NCBI GenBank assembly: GCA_019748195.1
Contig: JAIEPW010000015.1
Span: 1-64,000, forward strand
DNA length: 64,000 nt
Direction of reading: 5' to 3'
From: Bryobacteraceae bacterium
GTDB lineage: Bacteria > Acidobacteriota > Terriglobia > Bryobacterales > Bryobacteraceae
A program made the translations under genes and the position numbers. The notes under the pieces were generated by a model, which was not told where the DNA came from, ran no database searches, and saw only the letters and a program-made list of their open reading frames with translations. Positions 34,630 to 42,900 of the stretch are shown piece by piece (position 1 is the stretch's first letter; each line of letters starts with the position of its first letter).

Positions 34630-35600
34630 AGCGGATCGCCCTGGCCGCCTGCGCCCTGCTGGCGGGTTGCGGGCGATACGCGGAGTTCACGCTGCCTCCG
34701 GTTCCGGGCGCGGCGCCCCGCGGCTTCGAATGGGAAGTGCGGCCGGCGCCGGTTCTGGGGCGCGGCGCCGGCTGGGACACGGTGGATGTCCTGAACCCTT
34801 CCGTGATCCGCTTTCAGGACCGCTATCTGAATTTCTACTCCGGCTACGACGGCCGCACCTGGCACACCGGCGCGGCGGAATCCCGGGACGGACTGGAGTG
34901 GCGAAGGCTAGGCCGCGTCCTCTCCCCGGAGGGTTGGGAGGGTACTTACATCGCGGCCAACGGCTCGGCGATCGTTCATCGGGGCGAGATCCTGTACTGG
35001 TATCAGGCCGGCGATCCGGTTCGCATCACGCTGGCCCGCTCGGCTGACGGAGTGAACTGGAAGCGCCACTCCGCCGCCGTGCTCGTTACCGGTCCACGGG
35101 GCTCGTGGGACGAGCGCGACGTCGCCGACCCTTATGTGATCGCCGCGGGCGGCCGTCTGGTGATGTACTACCTCGGGGTGGACCGCGCGCGGCGCCAGCG
35201 CTTGGGCGTGGCGATATCCGAGGACGGCGTCACCTGGACCAAGCTGCGGTCCAACCCCATTCTGGAACTGGGCGCATTCGGCGCTTTCGACGAGATCGGC
35301 CTGGGCGAGCCCGCGGTCTGGGCCTCGCACGGCCACTACTGGATGCTCTACACCGGACGCGACCGCGAGGAGGCGCGGCGAATCGGTCTCGCCCGTTCCC
35401 GCGACGGCGTCCGCTGGCAGCGTGACGCGCGCGCGCCGGTACTCAGCGGGACGCAGGCCTGGAATCACAAAGTGGTGTGCGACCCCTCGGTGGAGGTCAC
35501 GCCGCAAGGCATTCGGGTATGGTTCGGCGGAGGCGATGTCGCGCACCCCGCCGAGAACGTGCACGGGCAGATCGGCCTGGCGGTTCTAAAGCCGAAGTAG
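34626..35600 (+). CDS. lipoprotein with GH43/GH32-like five-bladed propeller
   Basis: 324 residues from GTG 34626, overlapping the kinase stop by four bases. The lipobox is LLAGC (Cys about 15), so it is a lipoprotein. The rest consists of repeated blades typical of glycosidase-type five-bladed propellers: NPSVIRFQDRYLNFYSGYDG, WHTGAAESRDGLEWRRLG, DVADPYVIAAGGRLVMYYLG, RLGVAISEDGVTWTKL and IGLARSRDGVRWQRD. It resembles the beta-fructosidase/GH43-GH130 superfamily. I cannot assign catalytic acids confidently, so it may bind rather than cleave a glycan. It ends one base before the convergent dehydrogenase gene. Confidence 0.78.
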   Translation: MKRIALAACALLAGCGRYAEFTLPPVPGAAPRGFEWEVRPAPVLGRGAGWDTVDVLNPSVIRFQDRYLNFYSGYDGRTWHTGAAESRDGLEWRRLGRVLSPEGWEGTYIAANGSAIVHRGEILYWYQAGDPVRITLARSADGVNWKRHSAAVLVTGPRGSWDERDVADPYVIAAGGRLVMYYLGVDRARRQRLGVAISEDGVTWTKLRSNPILELGAFGAFDEIGLGEPAVWASHGHYWMLYTGRDREEARRIGLARSRDGVRWQRDARAPVLSGTQAWNHKVVCDPSVEVTPQGIRVWFGGGDVAHPAENVHGQIGLAVLKPK

Positions 35601-35601
35601 G

Positions 35602-36771
35602 TTACTTGTAAGCCGCGACGCCGGTGACACGCTCGCCGATCACCAGGCAGTGGATGTGATCCGTGCCCTCGTAGGTCTTCACCGTTTCGAGGTTGCACAT
35701 GTGCCGCATGATCGGGTACTCATCCATGATGCCGTTGCCGCCCAGCAGGTCCCGAGAGGCGCGGGCGACATCCAGGGCGATCGCGACGTTGTTCCGCTTG
35801 AGCATGGAGATGTGGGCCGGCTCCAGCTTGCCCGCGTCCTTCAACCGCCCGATGTGCAGCGCGAGTAACTGAGCCTTGGTGATCTCCGTGATCATATCCG
35901 CCAGCTTTTCCTGCACCAGTTGGTGCGATGCGATCGGCCGGTCATCGAACTGCTTGCGGAGGATGGAGTACTGTCGCGCGGTCTCGTAGCAGTCCATGGC
36001 GGCGCCCAAAACGCCCCAGCCGATCCCGTAGCGAGCCTGCGTGAGGCAGCTCAGGGGTCCCTTCAAACCGCGGGCGCCGGGCAGCATCGCCGATTCCGGC
36101 ACCACGACATCCTGCAGATGCAGCATGGCGGTGACGCTGGCGCGCATCGACAGCTTTCCGTGCAGCTCCTGCGCCTGGAAACCGGGTGTGCCCTTATCCA
36201 CCAGAAATCCGCGGATGCCGTCTTCCGCCCGAGCCCACACCAGCGCGACATCGGCCAGCGTGCCGTTCGTGATCCACGTCTTGGACCCGTTCAGCACCCA
36301 TTGATCGCCCTTCTTGACGGCTTTCGTGAGCATGCCCGCGGGGTTCGATCCAAAGCCCGGCTCGGTGAGCCCGAAGCAGCCGATCGCTTCCCCCTTGGCC
36401 ATCGCCGGCAGCCAGCGCTGCTTCTGCTCTTCCGTGCCGTAGGTGTGGATGGGATACATCACCAGCGCGCCCTGCACGCTGGCGAAAGACCGCAGTCCGG
36501 AATCGCCGCGCTCCAGCTCCTGCATCAGCAGCCCGTACTCCACGTTGGACAAGCCGGCGCAGCCGTAGCCTTCCAGATTGGCCCCGAAGAAGCCGAGCTT
36601 GCCCATCCGCGGGATCAGATCCAGCGGGAACCTGCCTTCGTTGTAGCAGTCGCGGATCACCGGAATCACCAGATCTTCCACGAACTGCCGCGCGGTGGAC
36701 CGGACCAGCTTTTCCTGGTCGGAGAACTGCGAATCGATGTTGAGGTAGTCGACTCCCTGAAATTTCGCCAT
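35602..36771 (-). CDS. gcdH: acyl-CoA dehydrogenase, glutaryl-CoA dehydrogenase type
   Basis: 389 residues, normal for the family. FAD/substrate motifs CFGLTEPGFGSNPAGM and VLNGSKTWITNG, helix RKQFDDRPIASHQLVQEKLADM, and the catalytic Glu in KTYEGTDHIH near the C-terminus. RSFASVQGALVMYPI is typical of glutaryl-CoA dehydrogenases, which oxidise and decarboxylate glutaryl-CoA to crotonyl-CoA in lysine/tryptophan breakdown. It lies 33 bases after the endonuclease III gene on the same strand and may share its transcript, though the functions are unrelated. Confidence 0.88.
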   Translation of the reverse strand: MAKFQGVDYLNIDSQFSDQEKLVRSTARQFVEDLVIPVIRDCYNEGRFPLDLIPRMGKLGFFGANLEGYGCAGLSNVEYGLLMQELERGDSGLRSFASVQGALVMYPIHTYGTEEQKQRWLPAMAKGEAIGCFGLTEPGFGSNPAGMLTKAVKKGDQWVLNGSKTWITNGTLADVALVWARAEDGIRGFLVDKGTPGFQAQELHGKLSMRASVTAMLHLQDVVVPESAMLPGARGLKGPLSCLTQARYGIGWGVLGAAMDCYETARQYSILRKQFDDRPIASHQLVQEKLADMITEITKAQLLALHIGRLKDAGKLEPAHISMLKRNNVAIALDVARASRDLLGGNGIMDEYPIMRHMCNLETVKTYEGTDHIHCLVIGERVTGVAAYK

Positions 36772-36804
36772 GGGTTTAATCCAACATGGTAACGCGAAAT
36801 CCGC

Positions 36805-37494
36805 TTAGGCCAGCGTCTTGTCCTTGGCGTAGCACAGCGGATCGAGCGGGCATTCCGCGCATTTGGGCTTGCGCGCGACGCAGATCCGACGCCCGAAATG
36901 GATCACCTGGTGGGAGAACAGAATCCAGCGATCTTGTGGCAGGATCTTCATCAGGTCCTTCTCGATCTTCACCGCGTCCGATTGCCGCGACAGGTCCAGA
37001 CGGTTGGCGATCCGGGTGACGTGCGTATCCACCACCACGCCCGAAGGAATTCCGAACCCGGTGCCGAGCACGACATTGGCGGTCTTGCGCGCCGCCCCCG
37101 GCACTTTGGTGAGCTGCTCGATGTCGCGCGGGATCTCGCCGCCGAACTGCTCAATCAAGGTTCGCGCCGCGCCCTGAATGCTCTTTGCCTTGTTGTTGAA
37201 GAACCCGGTGGACTTCACATCGAGGGCGATCTCCCGCACGTCGGCATGGGCGAGATCCTGCATAGTCGGGTACTTCGCGAACAGTCCCGGCGTGACTTTG
37301 TTGACGCGCTCATCGGTGCACTGCGCCGAAAGGATGGTGGCCACCAGCAGCTCCCAGGGATTCGAGTGGTGCAACGCGCAAACCGCGTCCGGATAAAGCT
37401 TTTCGAGCGTGTTGAGAATCTTCCGCAGCCGCGCCTGCTTTTCGGCGGCGGTCTTCGGTTTGGGAATCAGCCTGGGAGGGGTGACGTTTGGCAT
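36805..37494 (-). CDS. nth: endonuclease III (DNA N-glycosylase/AP lyase)
   Basis: 229 residues from ATG 37494. A longer upstream frame would cross the divergent gene. The HhH motif has the catalytic lysine in VPGAARKTANVVL, the catalytic Asp is in VVVDTHVTRIANRL, and the 4Fe-4S loop is C-x6-C-x2-C-x5-C at the C-terminus (CVARKPKCAECPLDPLC). LLVATILSAQCTDERVN is also characteristic. It removes oxidised pyrimidines in base-excision repair. A TATTAT on the minus strand lies about 20 bases before the ATG. Confidence 0.94.
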   Translation of the reverse strand: MPNVTPPRLIPKPKTAAEKQARLRKILNTLEKLYPDAVCALHHSNPWELLVATILSAQCTDERVNKVTPGLFAKYPTMQDLAHADVREIALDVKSTGFFNNKAKSIQGAARTLIEQFGGEIPRDIEQLTKVPGAARKTANVVLGTGFGIPSGVVVDTHVTRIANRLDLSRQSDAVKIEKDLMKILPQDRWILFSHQVIHFGRRICVARKPKCAECPLDPLCYAKDKTLA

Positions 37495-37531
37495 GGGCGC
37501 AAACGAACCCACATAATAGCATTTGCTTTTC

Positions 37532-38665
37532 ATGACGCTTCCTGACCACTTGCAGAAGCGCATTCTGGCGATCCGCGAACCCCTTCCGTCCGCCGCGCGC
37601 GAGCCGGTCCACGTGGTTTACGGCGGCGCGCACCTCTATGCCCCCGGATCGGCGGCCAAGCTCGGCCGAATCGCACTGAAGACTTTAGAGTTGTTCGGCG
37701 AGTTCCCGGAGCTCGCGCCGGTGCGGGACCAGGTGATGGAGAAACTGCGCCGCGAGCCGGTGGAGGACCAGCGGATCGACTTCGAAGACGGCTATGGATA
37801 TCGCAGCGCGGCGGAGGAAGACGGGCACGCGATCGCCGCGGCGCGAGCAGTCGCGGATTCGCGCGACACGCTCCCACCGTTTTGCGGCATCCGGATCAAG
37901 CCCTTGACGGCAGCTTCGTGCGCTCGCGCCGCGCGGACGCTGGAACTCTTTCTGACACACCTCGGCGATCCGCCCCCCAACTTCGTGGTCACGCTGCCGA
38001 AAGTCACCGTGCCTGAGCAGGTAGAGGCGCTGCTCGCGCTGCTGCCCGGACAGATGAGGATCGAAGTGATGATCGAAACCCCGCAGTCACTCGGCTGCCT
38101 GAATGAGATCGCCGCCGCAGGCGCGGGACGCATCGCGGCGGCGCACTTCGGCGCCTACGATTACACCGCCGCGCTGGGCATCAGCGCCGCCGACCAGGAC
38201 ATGCTGCATCCCGCCTGCGACCTGGCCCGCGGCCGGATGCAGGCCGCGCTGGTTCCGCTGGGGATCCGCGTCTCCGACGGCGCCACCAACGTGCTGCCCG
38301 CCGGGACCGATGGCGAAGCGGTTCACGAAGCCTGGCGGATTCACACGCGGCACATCCGGCACTCCCTGCGGAACGGCTTTTATCAAAGCTGGGACCTGCA
38401 TCCGGCGCAACTGGTGTCGCGCTACGCCGCCGTCTATGGCTACTTCCGCGGGAGTCTGCCGCAAGCCTCCGAACGCCTGCGCAACTTCCTCGATCGCGCG
38501 GCGCAGGCTACGCGCTCCGGGCAGGTGTTCGACGACAAGGCCACCGGAGAAGGCCTGCTGAACTTCTTTCGCCGCGCCCTGAATTGCGGCGCGATCGAGG
38601 AATCGGAGCTGCCGGGGATTTCGCGCGCCGGACTGCACGGCGATCTCTTTGGAGCCGGTGCTTGA
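37532..38665 (+). CDS. HpcH/HpaI aldolase / citrate-lyase-beta-like protein (DUF6986 type)
   Basis: 377 residues from ATG 37532; a TTG three codons upstream (37523) is an alternative. The barrel shows VDQRIDFEDGYG-like acidic metal site (QRIDFEDGYGYRS), GIRIKPL, FVVTLPKVTVPEQVEAL, IEVMIETPQSLG and HFGAYDYTAALGI, all typical of the HpcH/HpaI-CitE superfamily. The length exceeds classic CitE and fits the DUF6986 branch, whose substrate is unknown. CATAAT lies 14 bases before the ATG, in the 37-base divergent interval with nth. Its TGA overlaps the TTG start of the next gene. Confidence 0.8.
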   Translation: MTLPDHLQKRILAIREPLPSAAREPVHVVYGGAHLYAPGSAAKLGRIALKTLELFGEFPELAPVRDQVMEKLRREPVEDQRIDFEDGYGYRSAAEEDGHAIAAARAVADSRDTLPPFCGIRIKPLTAASCARAARTLELFLTHLGDPPPNFVVTLPKVTVPEQVEALLALLPGQMRIEVMIETPQSLGCLNEIAAAGAGRIAAAHFGAYDYTAALGISAADQDMLHPACDLARGRMQAALVPLGIRVSDGATNVLPAGTDGEAVHEAWRIHTRHIRHSLRNGFYQSWDLHPAQLVSRYAAVYGYFRGSLPQASERLRNFLDRAAQATRSGQVFDDKATGEGLLNFFRRALNCGAIEESELPGISRAGLHGDLFGAGA

Positions 38666-40140
38666 AGGCGGTCCCATTGCTGCTGGGGCTGATCGCCTTC
38701 GGATTATCGCTGGCGGGCAGCTTTCAGTTCGACGATCATGCGCTATTCTCCGACCCCGCGATCACATCGCCGGGGGGCTGGCTGGAGGTCTGGAGCTGGA
38801 AGCAGACGCGCCCTCTGACCTGGTTCAGCTTCTGGCTCAGCTTTCAGCTTTCTGGCGCGGACCCGGTCCCCTGGCATGCGTTGAGCCTGATGCTGCACCT
38901 GGGCTGCGCGTGGCTGACATACTCGACGCTTCGACGCGTGATTCCGGAGAACGCGGCGATTCTGGCGGCCTGTGTCTTCGCCGTGCATCCGCTGCAGGCG
39001 CAAGCGGTGAACTACGTGTTTGCCCGCGCCACGCTGCTGATGACGTTGTTCTGCCTGCTGGCTTTCCGGTCCTGGCTGAACGGCAAGCAGTGGCACGCCG
39101 CCGGTTGGTTTTTTCTGGCGCTGTTATCGAAGGAAGAATGCGCCGCGTTCCCGCTGTTTCTTGGAGCGTGGGAATGGACCCGGACCCGCCGGCTACCGGC
39201 GATGCCCCTGGCGGCGATGCTGGCGGTAACCCTGGCCGCCGGGGCGCGGGCGGTGTGGGCCACGCAGGCGATCCCCGGTTCAGGCTCCGGCTTCACGGCG
39301 GGCATCGCGCCGCTCGACTACTTCTTCACGCAAGGCTTCCAGATCCCGCGGTACGCGGCGCTGCTGATCTGGCCGCATCCCCTGACGGTGGACCCGGACG
39401 TAACCGTACGGGGCGCCCTGCCGGGGCTGCTCGCCTGGGTTCTGGTGATCGTGGCGACGATCATGCTGTACCGGCGCGGAGGGGAATTCGGATTCTGGAT
39501 CTCGGCGGCAGTCCTGCTGCTGCTGCCCAGCTCCTCCATCCTGCCCGCCGCCGATTTGGCGGCGGATCGCCGCCTGTATCTGCCGATGCTCGGTTTCGCG
39601 GCGGCGCTGGGGAGCGCGCTGAACCGGGCTCCGCGGGCCGTGCTCGCGGTTTTGCTGGTGTGGACCTCGCTCAGCGTGCGTCAAACGCTGCTTTGGCGCA
39701 GCGAGGAGTCTTTGTGGACCGAAGCCTTGCTCCACGCGCCCGGCAAGATCCGCCCCAGGATCCAACTGGCGCGCGTCCTGCCGCCGGAACGGGGGCTGGT
39801 GCTGATCCAGCAGGCGAAAAAGATTGACCCTGCGAATCCTCTCCTGGCATCCGAGGAAGGGAGGATACACCTCGAGAGCAACCGCCCGGATCTTGCCCTG
39901 GAGGCGTTCGGGCAGGCGCTGGCGCTGGAACCGGAATCGGCTCGCGCGATCAACAATCGCGCGGTGGCGATGGCGGCCCTGGGTCAGATGGAGACAGCCA
40001 GAGCGGAATGGGTGCGGGCCTTGGACAAGGACCCCTGCCTGTTCGACGCGCGGCTGAATCTGCGGAAGGCCGGATCGCCCGCGCCGCCGCTTGATTCCTG
40101 CCGCTTCACTCCGGATCAGGCAAAAGCTCTCGGGTTATGA
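38662..40140 (+). CDS. GT-C-type membrane glycosyltransferase with TPRs (TMTC-like)
   Basis: 492 residues from TTG 38662, with GGAG seven bases upstream; the start overlaps the previous stop as TTGA. About ten membrane segments fill residues 5-360. The first loop carries FDDHALFSDP, the acidic motif of GT-C enzymes. Two or three TPRs (about 400-470, with LALEAFGQALALEPESARAINNRA as one unit) follow. This layout matches the TMTC/protein O-mannosyltransferase-like group, which transfers sugars from lipid-linked donors on the outer face of the membrane. The donor and acceptor are not predictable. Confidence 0.78.
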   Translation: MKAVPLLLGLIAFGLSLAGSFQFDDHALFSDPAITSPGGWLEVWSWKQTRPLTWFSFWLSFQLSGADPVPWHALSLMLHLGCAWLTYSTLRRVIPENAAILAACVFAVHPLQAQAVNYVFARATLLMTLFCLLAFRSWLNGKQWHAAGWFFLALLSKEECAAFPLFLGAWEWTRTRRLPAMPLAAMLAVTLAAGARAVWATQAIPGSGSGFTAGIAPLDYFFTQGFQIPRYAALLIWPHPLTVDPDVTVRGALPGLLAWVLVIVATIMLYRRGGEFGFWISAAVLLLLPSSSILPAADLAADRRLYLPMLGFAAALGSALNRAPRAVLAVLLVWTSLSVRQTLLWRSEESLWTEALLHAPGKIRPRIQLARVLPPERGLVLIQQAKKIDPANPLLASEEGRIHLESNRPDLALEAFGQALALEPESARAINNRAVAMAALGQMETARAEWVRALDKDPCLFDARLNLRKAGSPAPPLDSCRFTPDQAKALGL

Positions 40141-40149
40141 CCAGACACG

Positions 40150-40710
40150 ATGATTTTGGAACGCACCCCCAGTCTGATTTCTCAGGGCGCCACCGCGGTG
40201 CTGCCGCGATCGCTGCGCCGCTACGAACTGAGTTGCGAGATGATCACCCGGCTTTCCTTGCGCGAGACATTCGCAATCTTTGAGCGCCCGGAAAATCTGG
40301 CCCGCATCACCCCCGCGTGGCTCAATTTCCAGATCACCACAAACGGTCCGGTGACAATGCGCGAAGGCGCGGAGATCGCCTACCGGATCCGCTGGATGGG
40401 CCTGCCGATGCGCTGGAAGACCCTGATCACTCACTATGACCCGCCGCATTGCTTCGTGGATGAGCAGATGGAGGGTCCGTACATTTTGTGGCGGCATCTG
40501 CATACGTTTCGCGAAACGGAGCACGGCGTGCTGGTGGGCGATCGCGTGGAGTACATCATCCCGTTTGGACCGCTGGGCCGCATCGCGCAGCGCGTGATGG
40601 TGAACCGGCAATTGACCGGTATCTTCCGCTTTCGCCAGGTCGCGCTGGACCGCCTCTTCGGAGGCCGCAGCGTTTCTGTGCGCGAGCCGCGCATCGTTGA
40701 AGTCCGCTGA
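40150..40710 (+). CDS. SRPBCC (START-like) ligand-binding protein
   Basis: 186 residues; a later ATG at 40240 is possible but would drop the first conserved strand. The helix-grip motifs are RETFAIFERPENLARITPAWL, MREGAEIAYRIRWMGLPMRWKTLI, PHCFVDEQMEGPYILWRHLHTF, GDRVEYIIPFGPLG and a C-terminal helix. This is the pattern of small SRPBCC cell-division-inhibitor/cyclase-like proteins that bind hydrophobic ligands. No catalytic residues are visible. Ten bases after the GT-C gene, so probably in the same transcript. Confidence 0.78.
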   Translation: MILERTPSLISQGATAVLPRSLRRYELSCEMITRLSLRETFAIFERPENLARITPAWLNFQITTNGPVTMREGAEIAYRIRWMGLPMRWKTLITHYDPPHCFVDEQMEGPYILWRHLHTFRETEHGVLVGDRVEYIIPFGPLGRIAQRVMVNRQLTGIFRFRQVALDRLFGGRSVSVREPRIVEVR

Positions 40711-40715
40711 CAGCC

Positions 40716-40721
40716 TAAAAT
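40716..40721 (+). promoter_or_regulatory. -10-like TAAAAT before moeA
   Basis: TAAAAT ends six bases before GTG 40728 and five bases after the SRPBCC stop. No Shine-Dalgarno sequence is visible, so the moeA-moaC-mogA transcript could start leaderless here as well as being read through from upstream. Confidence 0.4.
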
Positions 40722-40727
40722 CTTTAC

Positions 40728-41915
40728 GTGGCCCTCACGTTCCTGGAAGCCCGCGAACGCATTCTGCGCGAGGTAGGTGTACGCGCGCCCGCGTTCGTCG
40801 ACACCGTCCCGTTGCTGGAGGCGGCGGGCCGCGTTCTGGCTGAAGATGCGGCCGCGGATCGCGATTATCCGCCGTTTGCGCGCTCGGCGCGCGATGGCTA
40901 TGCGGTTCGCGCCGCGGACCTTCCCGGAAGGCTCCGGATCATCGGCGAGTCCAAGGCCGGATCGTCCTTCAGCGGTCCGGTGAACGCGGGCGAGTGCGTC
41001 GAGATCATGACCGGCGCGCCGCTTCCGGCCGGGGCGGACGCGGTCATCATGGTGGAATGGACGTCGCGTGACGGCGCCTTCATGGTCACGGAGCGTACCG
41101 TGCCGCCCGGCGACGCCTTCAACCCCGCCGGCTGTGAAGCGACTCGCGGGGCAGTGGTCGTGCCCCGCGGGCGCCGGCTGGGCTTCACGGAGATCGCGAT
41201 GCTGGCTGCGACGGGCAGAGCGCGGGTTGCCGTGTTTCGCAAACCGAAGGTGGCGATCCTGTCCACCGGGGACGAGATCGTCGAGCTGGGAACGGAGCCC
41301 GGCGAATCGCAAATCCGCAACTCGAATTCCTATTCGCTGGCGGCGCAGGTGGCGCGCGCCGGCGGCGATCCCGAGATCCTGCCGGTGGCTCGCGACAACC
41401 GCGAAAGCACCTGGCAGATGATCGAGTGGGGGTTGCGCTCCGATCTGCTGCTGATCTCCGGAGGCGTCTCGGCGGGCAAGTACGACATCGTGGAGACTGT
41501 GCTGGGCGAGTTCGGCGCGAAGATCTTTTTCGATCGCGTGAAGGTGCAGCCGGGACAGCCGCTGGTTTTCGGAACGGCGCAGGATCGCTTCTTCCTTGGA
41601 CTGCCCGGCAACCCGGCGTCGACCATGGTGACATTCGAAATCTTCGCGCGGGCTGCGGTGGACCTGCTGTCGGGGCGGACCGAGTCGCCGCTGCTAGTGC
41701 TCCAGGCGGCGCTTACGAATCCGTTCCGGCACAAGCCCGGGCTGACGCGATTTCTGCCTGCGAATCTCTCCGCCGACGGCAGCACCGTGACCCCGGTACC
41801 TTGGAAGGGGTCCGGCGACCTGGCCGCGCTGGCCCGCTCGAACTGTTTCCTGGTCGCCGGCCCGGACCGCGAGGCGTGGAACGCGGGGGAACTGATCGGA
41901 GTCCTGCTCAAATGA
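40728..41915 (+). CDS. moeA: molybdopterin molybdenumtransferase MoeA
   Basis: 395 residues from GTG 40728. Domain I/II motifs: PLLEAAGRVLAEDA, FARSARDGYAVRAADL, CVEIMTGAPLPAGADAVIMVE. The catalytic MPT-binding region is SGGVSAGKYDIVE and FGLPGNPAS-like (LGLPGNPASTMVTF). It inserts molybdate into adenylylated molybdopterin. Overlaps moaC by ATGA, so moeA-moaC-mogA are translationally coupled. The molybdoenzyme that uses the cofactor is not in the window. Confidence 0.94.
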   Translation: MALTFLEARERILREVGVRAPAFVDTVPLLEAAGRVLAEDAAADRDYPPFARSARDGYAVRAADLPGRLRIIGESKAGSSFSGPVNAGECVEIMTGAPLPAGADAVIMVEWTSRDGAFMVTERTVPPGDAFNPAGCEATRGAVVVPRGRRLGFTEIAMLAATGRARVAVFRKPKVAILSTGDEIVELGTEPGESQIRNSNSYSLAAQVARAGGDPEILPVARDNRESTWQMIEWGLRSDLLLISGGVSAGKYDIVETVLGEFGAKIFFDRVKVQPGQPLVFGTAQDRFFLGLPGNPASTMVTFEIFARAAVDLLSGRTESPLLVLQAALTNPFRHKPGLTRFLPANLSADGSTVTPVPWKGSGDLAALARSNCFLVAGPDREAWNAGELIGVLLK

Positions 41916-42376
41916 AGAAGCTTTCGCACTACGACAGCGCCGGAACACCGCGCATGGTGGATGTGTCCGGCAAGGCCCAGACCAGCCGGACGGCTCGCGC
42001 GCACGCGTTTGTCCGGATGAAACCGTCGGTGCTGAAGCAGCTTCGCTCGAATCCCAAGGGCGATCCGCTGGGCGTGTCGCGGATCGCCGGAATTCAAGCA
42101 GCGAAGAAAACGTCCGAGTTGATTCCGCTGTGCCACCCGCTGCCGCTCTCCCATGTAGACGTGGAGTGCCGGGTGGAAGCGAAGGGAGTCCGGATCACCT
42201 CCACCGCAACGACAACGGGTCCCACGGGGGTCGAGATGGAAGCTCTGACCGCTGCCGCGGCGGCGGCCTTGACCGTTTACGACATGACCAAGGCGCTGGA
42301 CAAGGCGATCGAGATTCAGGATCTGTACCTGCTCAGCAAGACGGGCGGCAAATCGGGAGACTACCGCCGCAAATGA
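41912..42376 (+). CDS. moaC: cyclic pyranopterin monophosphate synthase MoaC
   Basis: 154 residues from ATG 41912 (a much longer upstream frame overlaps moeA and is ignored). MoaC signatures LIPLCHPLPLSHVDV, GVEMEALTAAAAAALTVYDM, the catalytic lysine segment TKALDKAIEI, and LLSKTGGKSGDY are all present. It converts the cyclic intermediate made by MoaA into cPMP, the precursor of molybdopterin. Coupled at both ends by ATGA overlaps with moeA and mogA. Confidence 0.95.
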   Translation: MKKLSHYDSAGTPRMVDVSGKAQTSRTARAHAFVRMKPSVLKQLRSNPKGDPLGVSRIAGIQAAKKTSELIPLCHPLPLSHVDVECRVEAKGVRITSTATTTGPTGVEMEALTAAAAAALTVYDMTKALDKAIEIQDLYLLSKTGGKSGDYRRK

Positions 42377-42846
42377 TCCGCGCCGCGATCCTTACCGTTT
42401 CCGACACCGGGTTCCTGGGTATGCGCAAGGATGTGTCGGGCCCCGCGCTGGCGGCCCGCGCCACCGAGCTCGGCTGGCAGGTGACGGTCACCGCGCTGCT
42501 TCCCGACGAGCCCGATCAGATCGCGGCCAAACTGATCGAGCTCTGCGGCGCCGCGAATCTGATCCTGGTGACCGGCGGAACCGGGATCGCGACGCGCGAC
42601 AGCACGCCCGAAGCCGCCCGCCGCGTCCTGGACCGCGAACTGACCGGATTCGGCGAGCTGATGCGCGCCGAGGGCATGAAAAAGACAAGGCTGGCAGCGT
42701 TGTCGCGGTCGCTGGCCGGTACCCGCGGGAGGACGCTGATCGTGTGCGTGCCCGGATCGCCCAAGGGCGCTGTCGAGTCGCTCGACGCCATCGCGGATCT
42801 GATCCCGCACGCGGTGCAACTGCTCGCCGGCGGCGATCCGCACTAG
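42373..42846 (+). CDS. mogA: molybdopterin adenylyltransferase MogA/MoaB
   Basis: 157 residues from ATG 42373, overlapping moaC as ATGA. MILTVSDTGFLGMRKD-like start (ILTVSDTG), the MPT-binding ILVTGGTGIATRDSTPEA and the C-terminal VCVPGSPKGAVESLDAI are diagnostic of the MogA/MoaB family. It adenylylates molybdopterin before MoeA acts. MoaA, MoaD and MoaE are not in this window. Confidence 0.92.
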   Translation: MIRAAILTVSDTGFLGMRKDVSGPALAARATELGWQVTVTALLPDEPDQIAAKLIELCGAANLILVTGGTGIATRDSTPEAARRVLDRELTGFGELMRAEGMKKTRLAALSRSLAGTRGRTLIVCVPGSPKGAVESLDAIADLIPHAVQLLAGGDPH

Positions 42847-42900
42847 ACTTCTGACCGTTTGCCTCTGAAAAAGGTGAAGCTTCGCAAGATCCTCCGGGAA

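Noticed and set aside
42847-42900. possible hairpin between mogA and the convergent propeller gene
   Set aside because: The complementary CTTC/GAAG arms are short and mismatched and there is no T-run.
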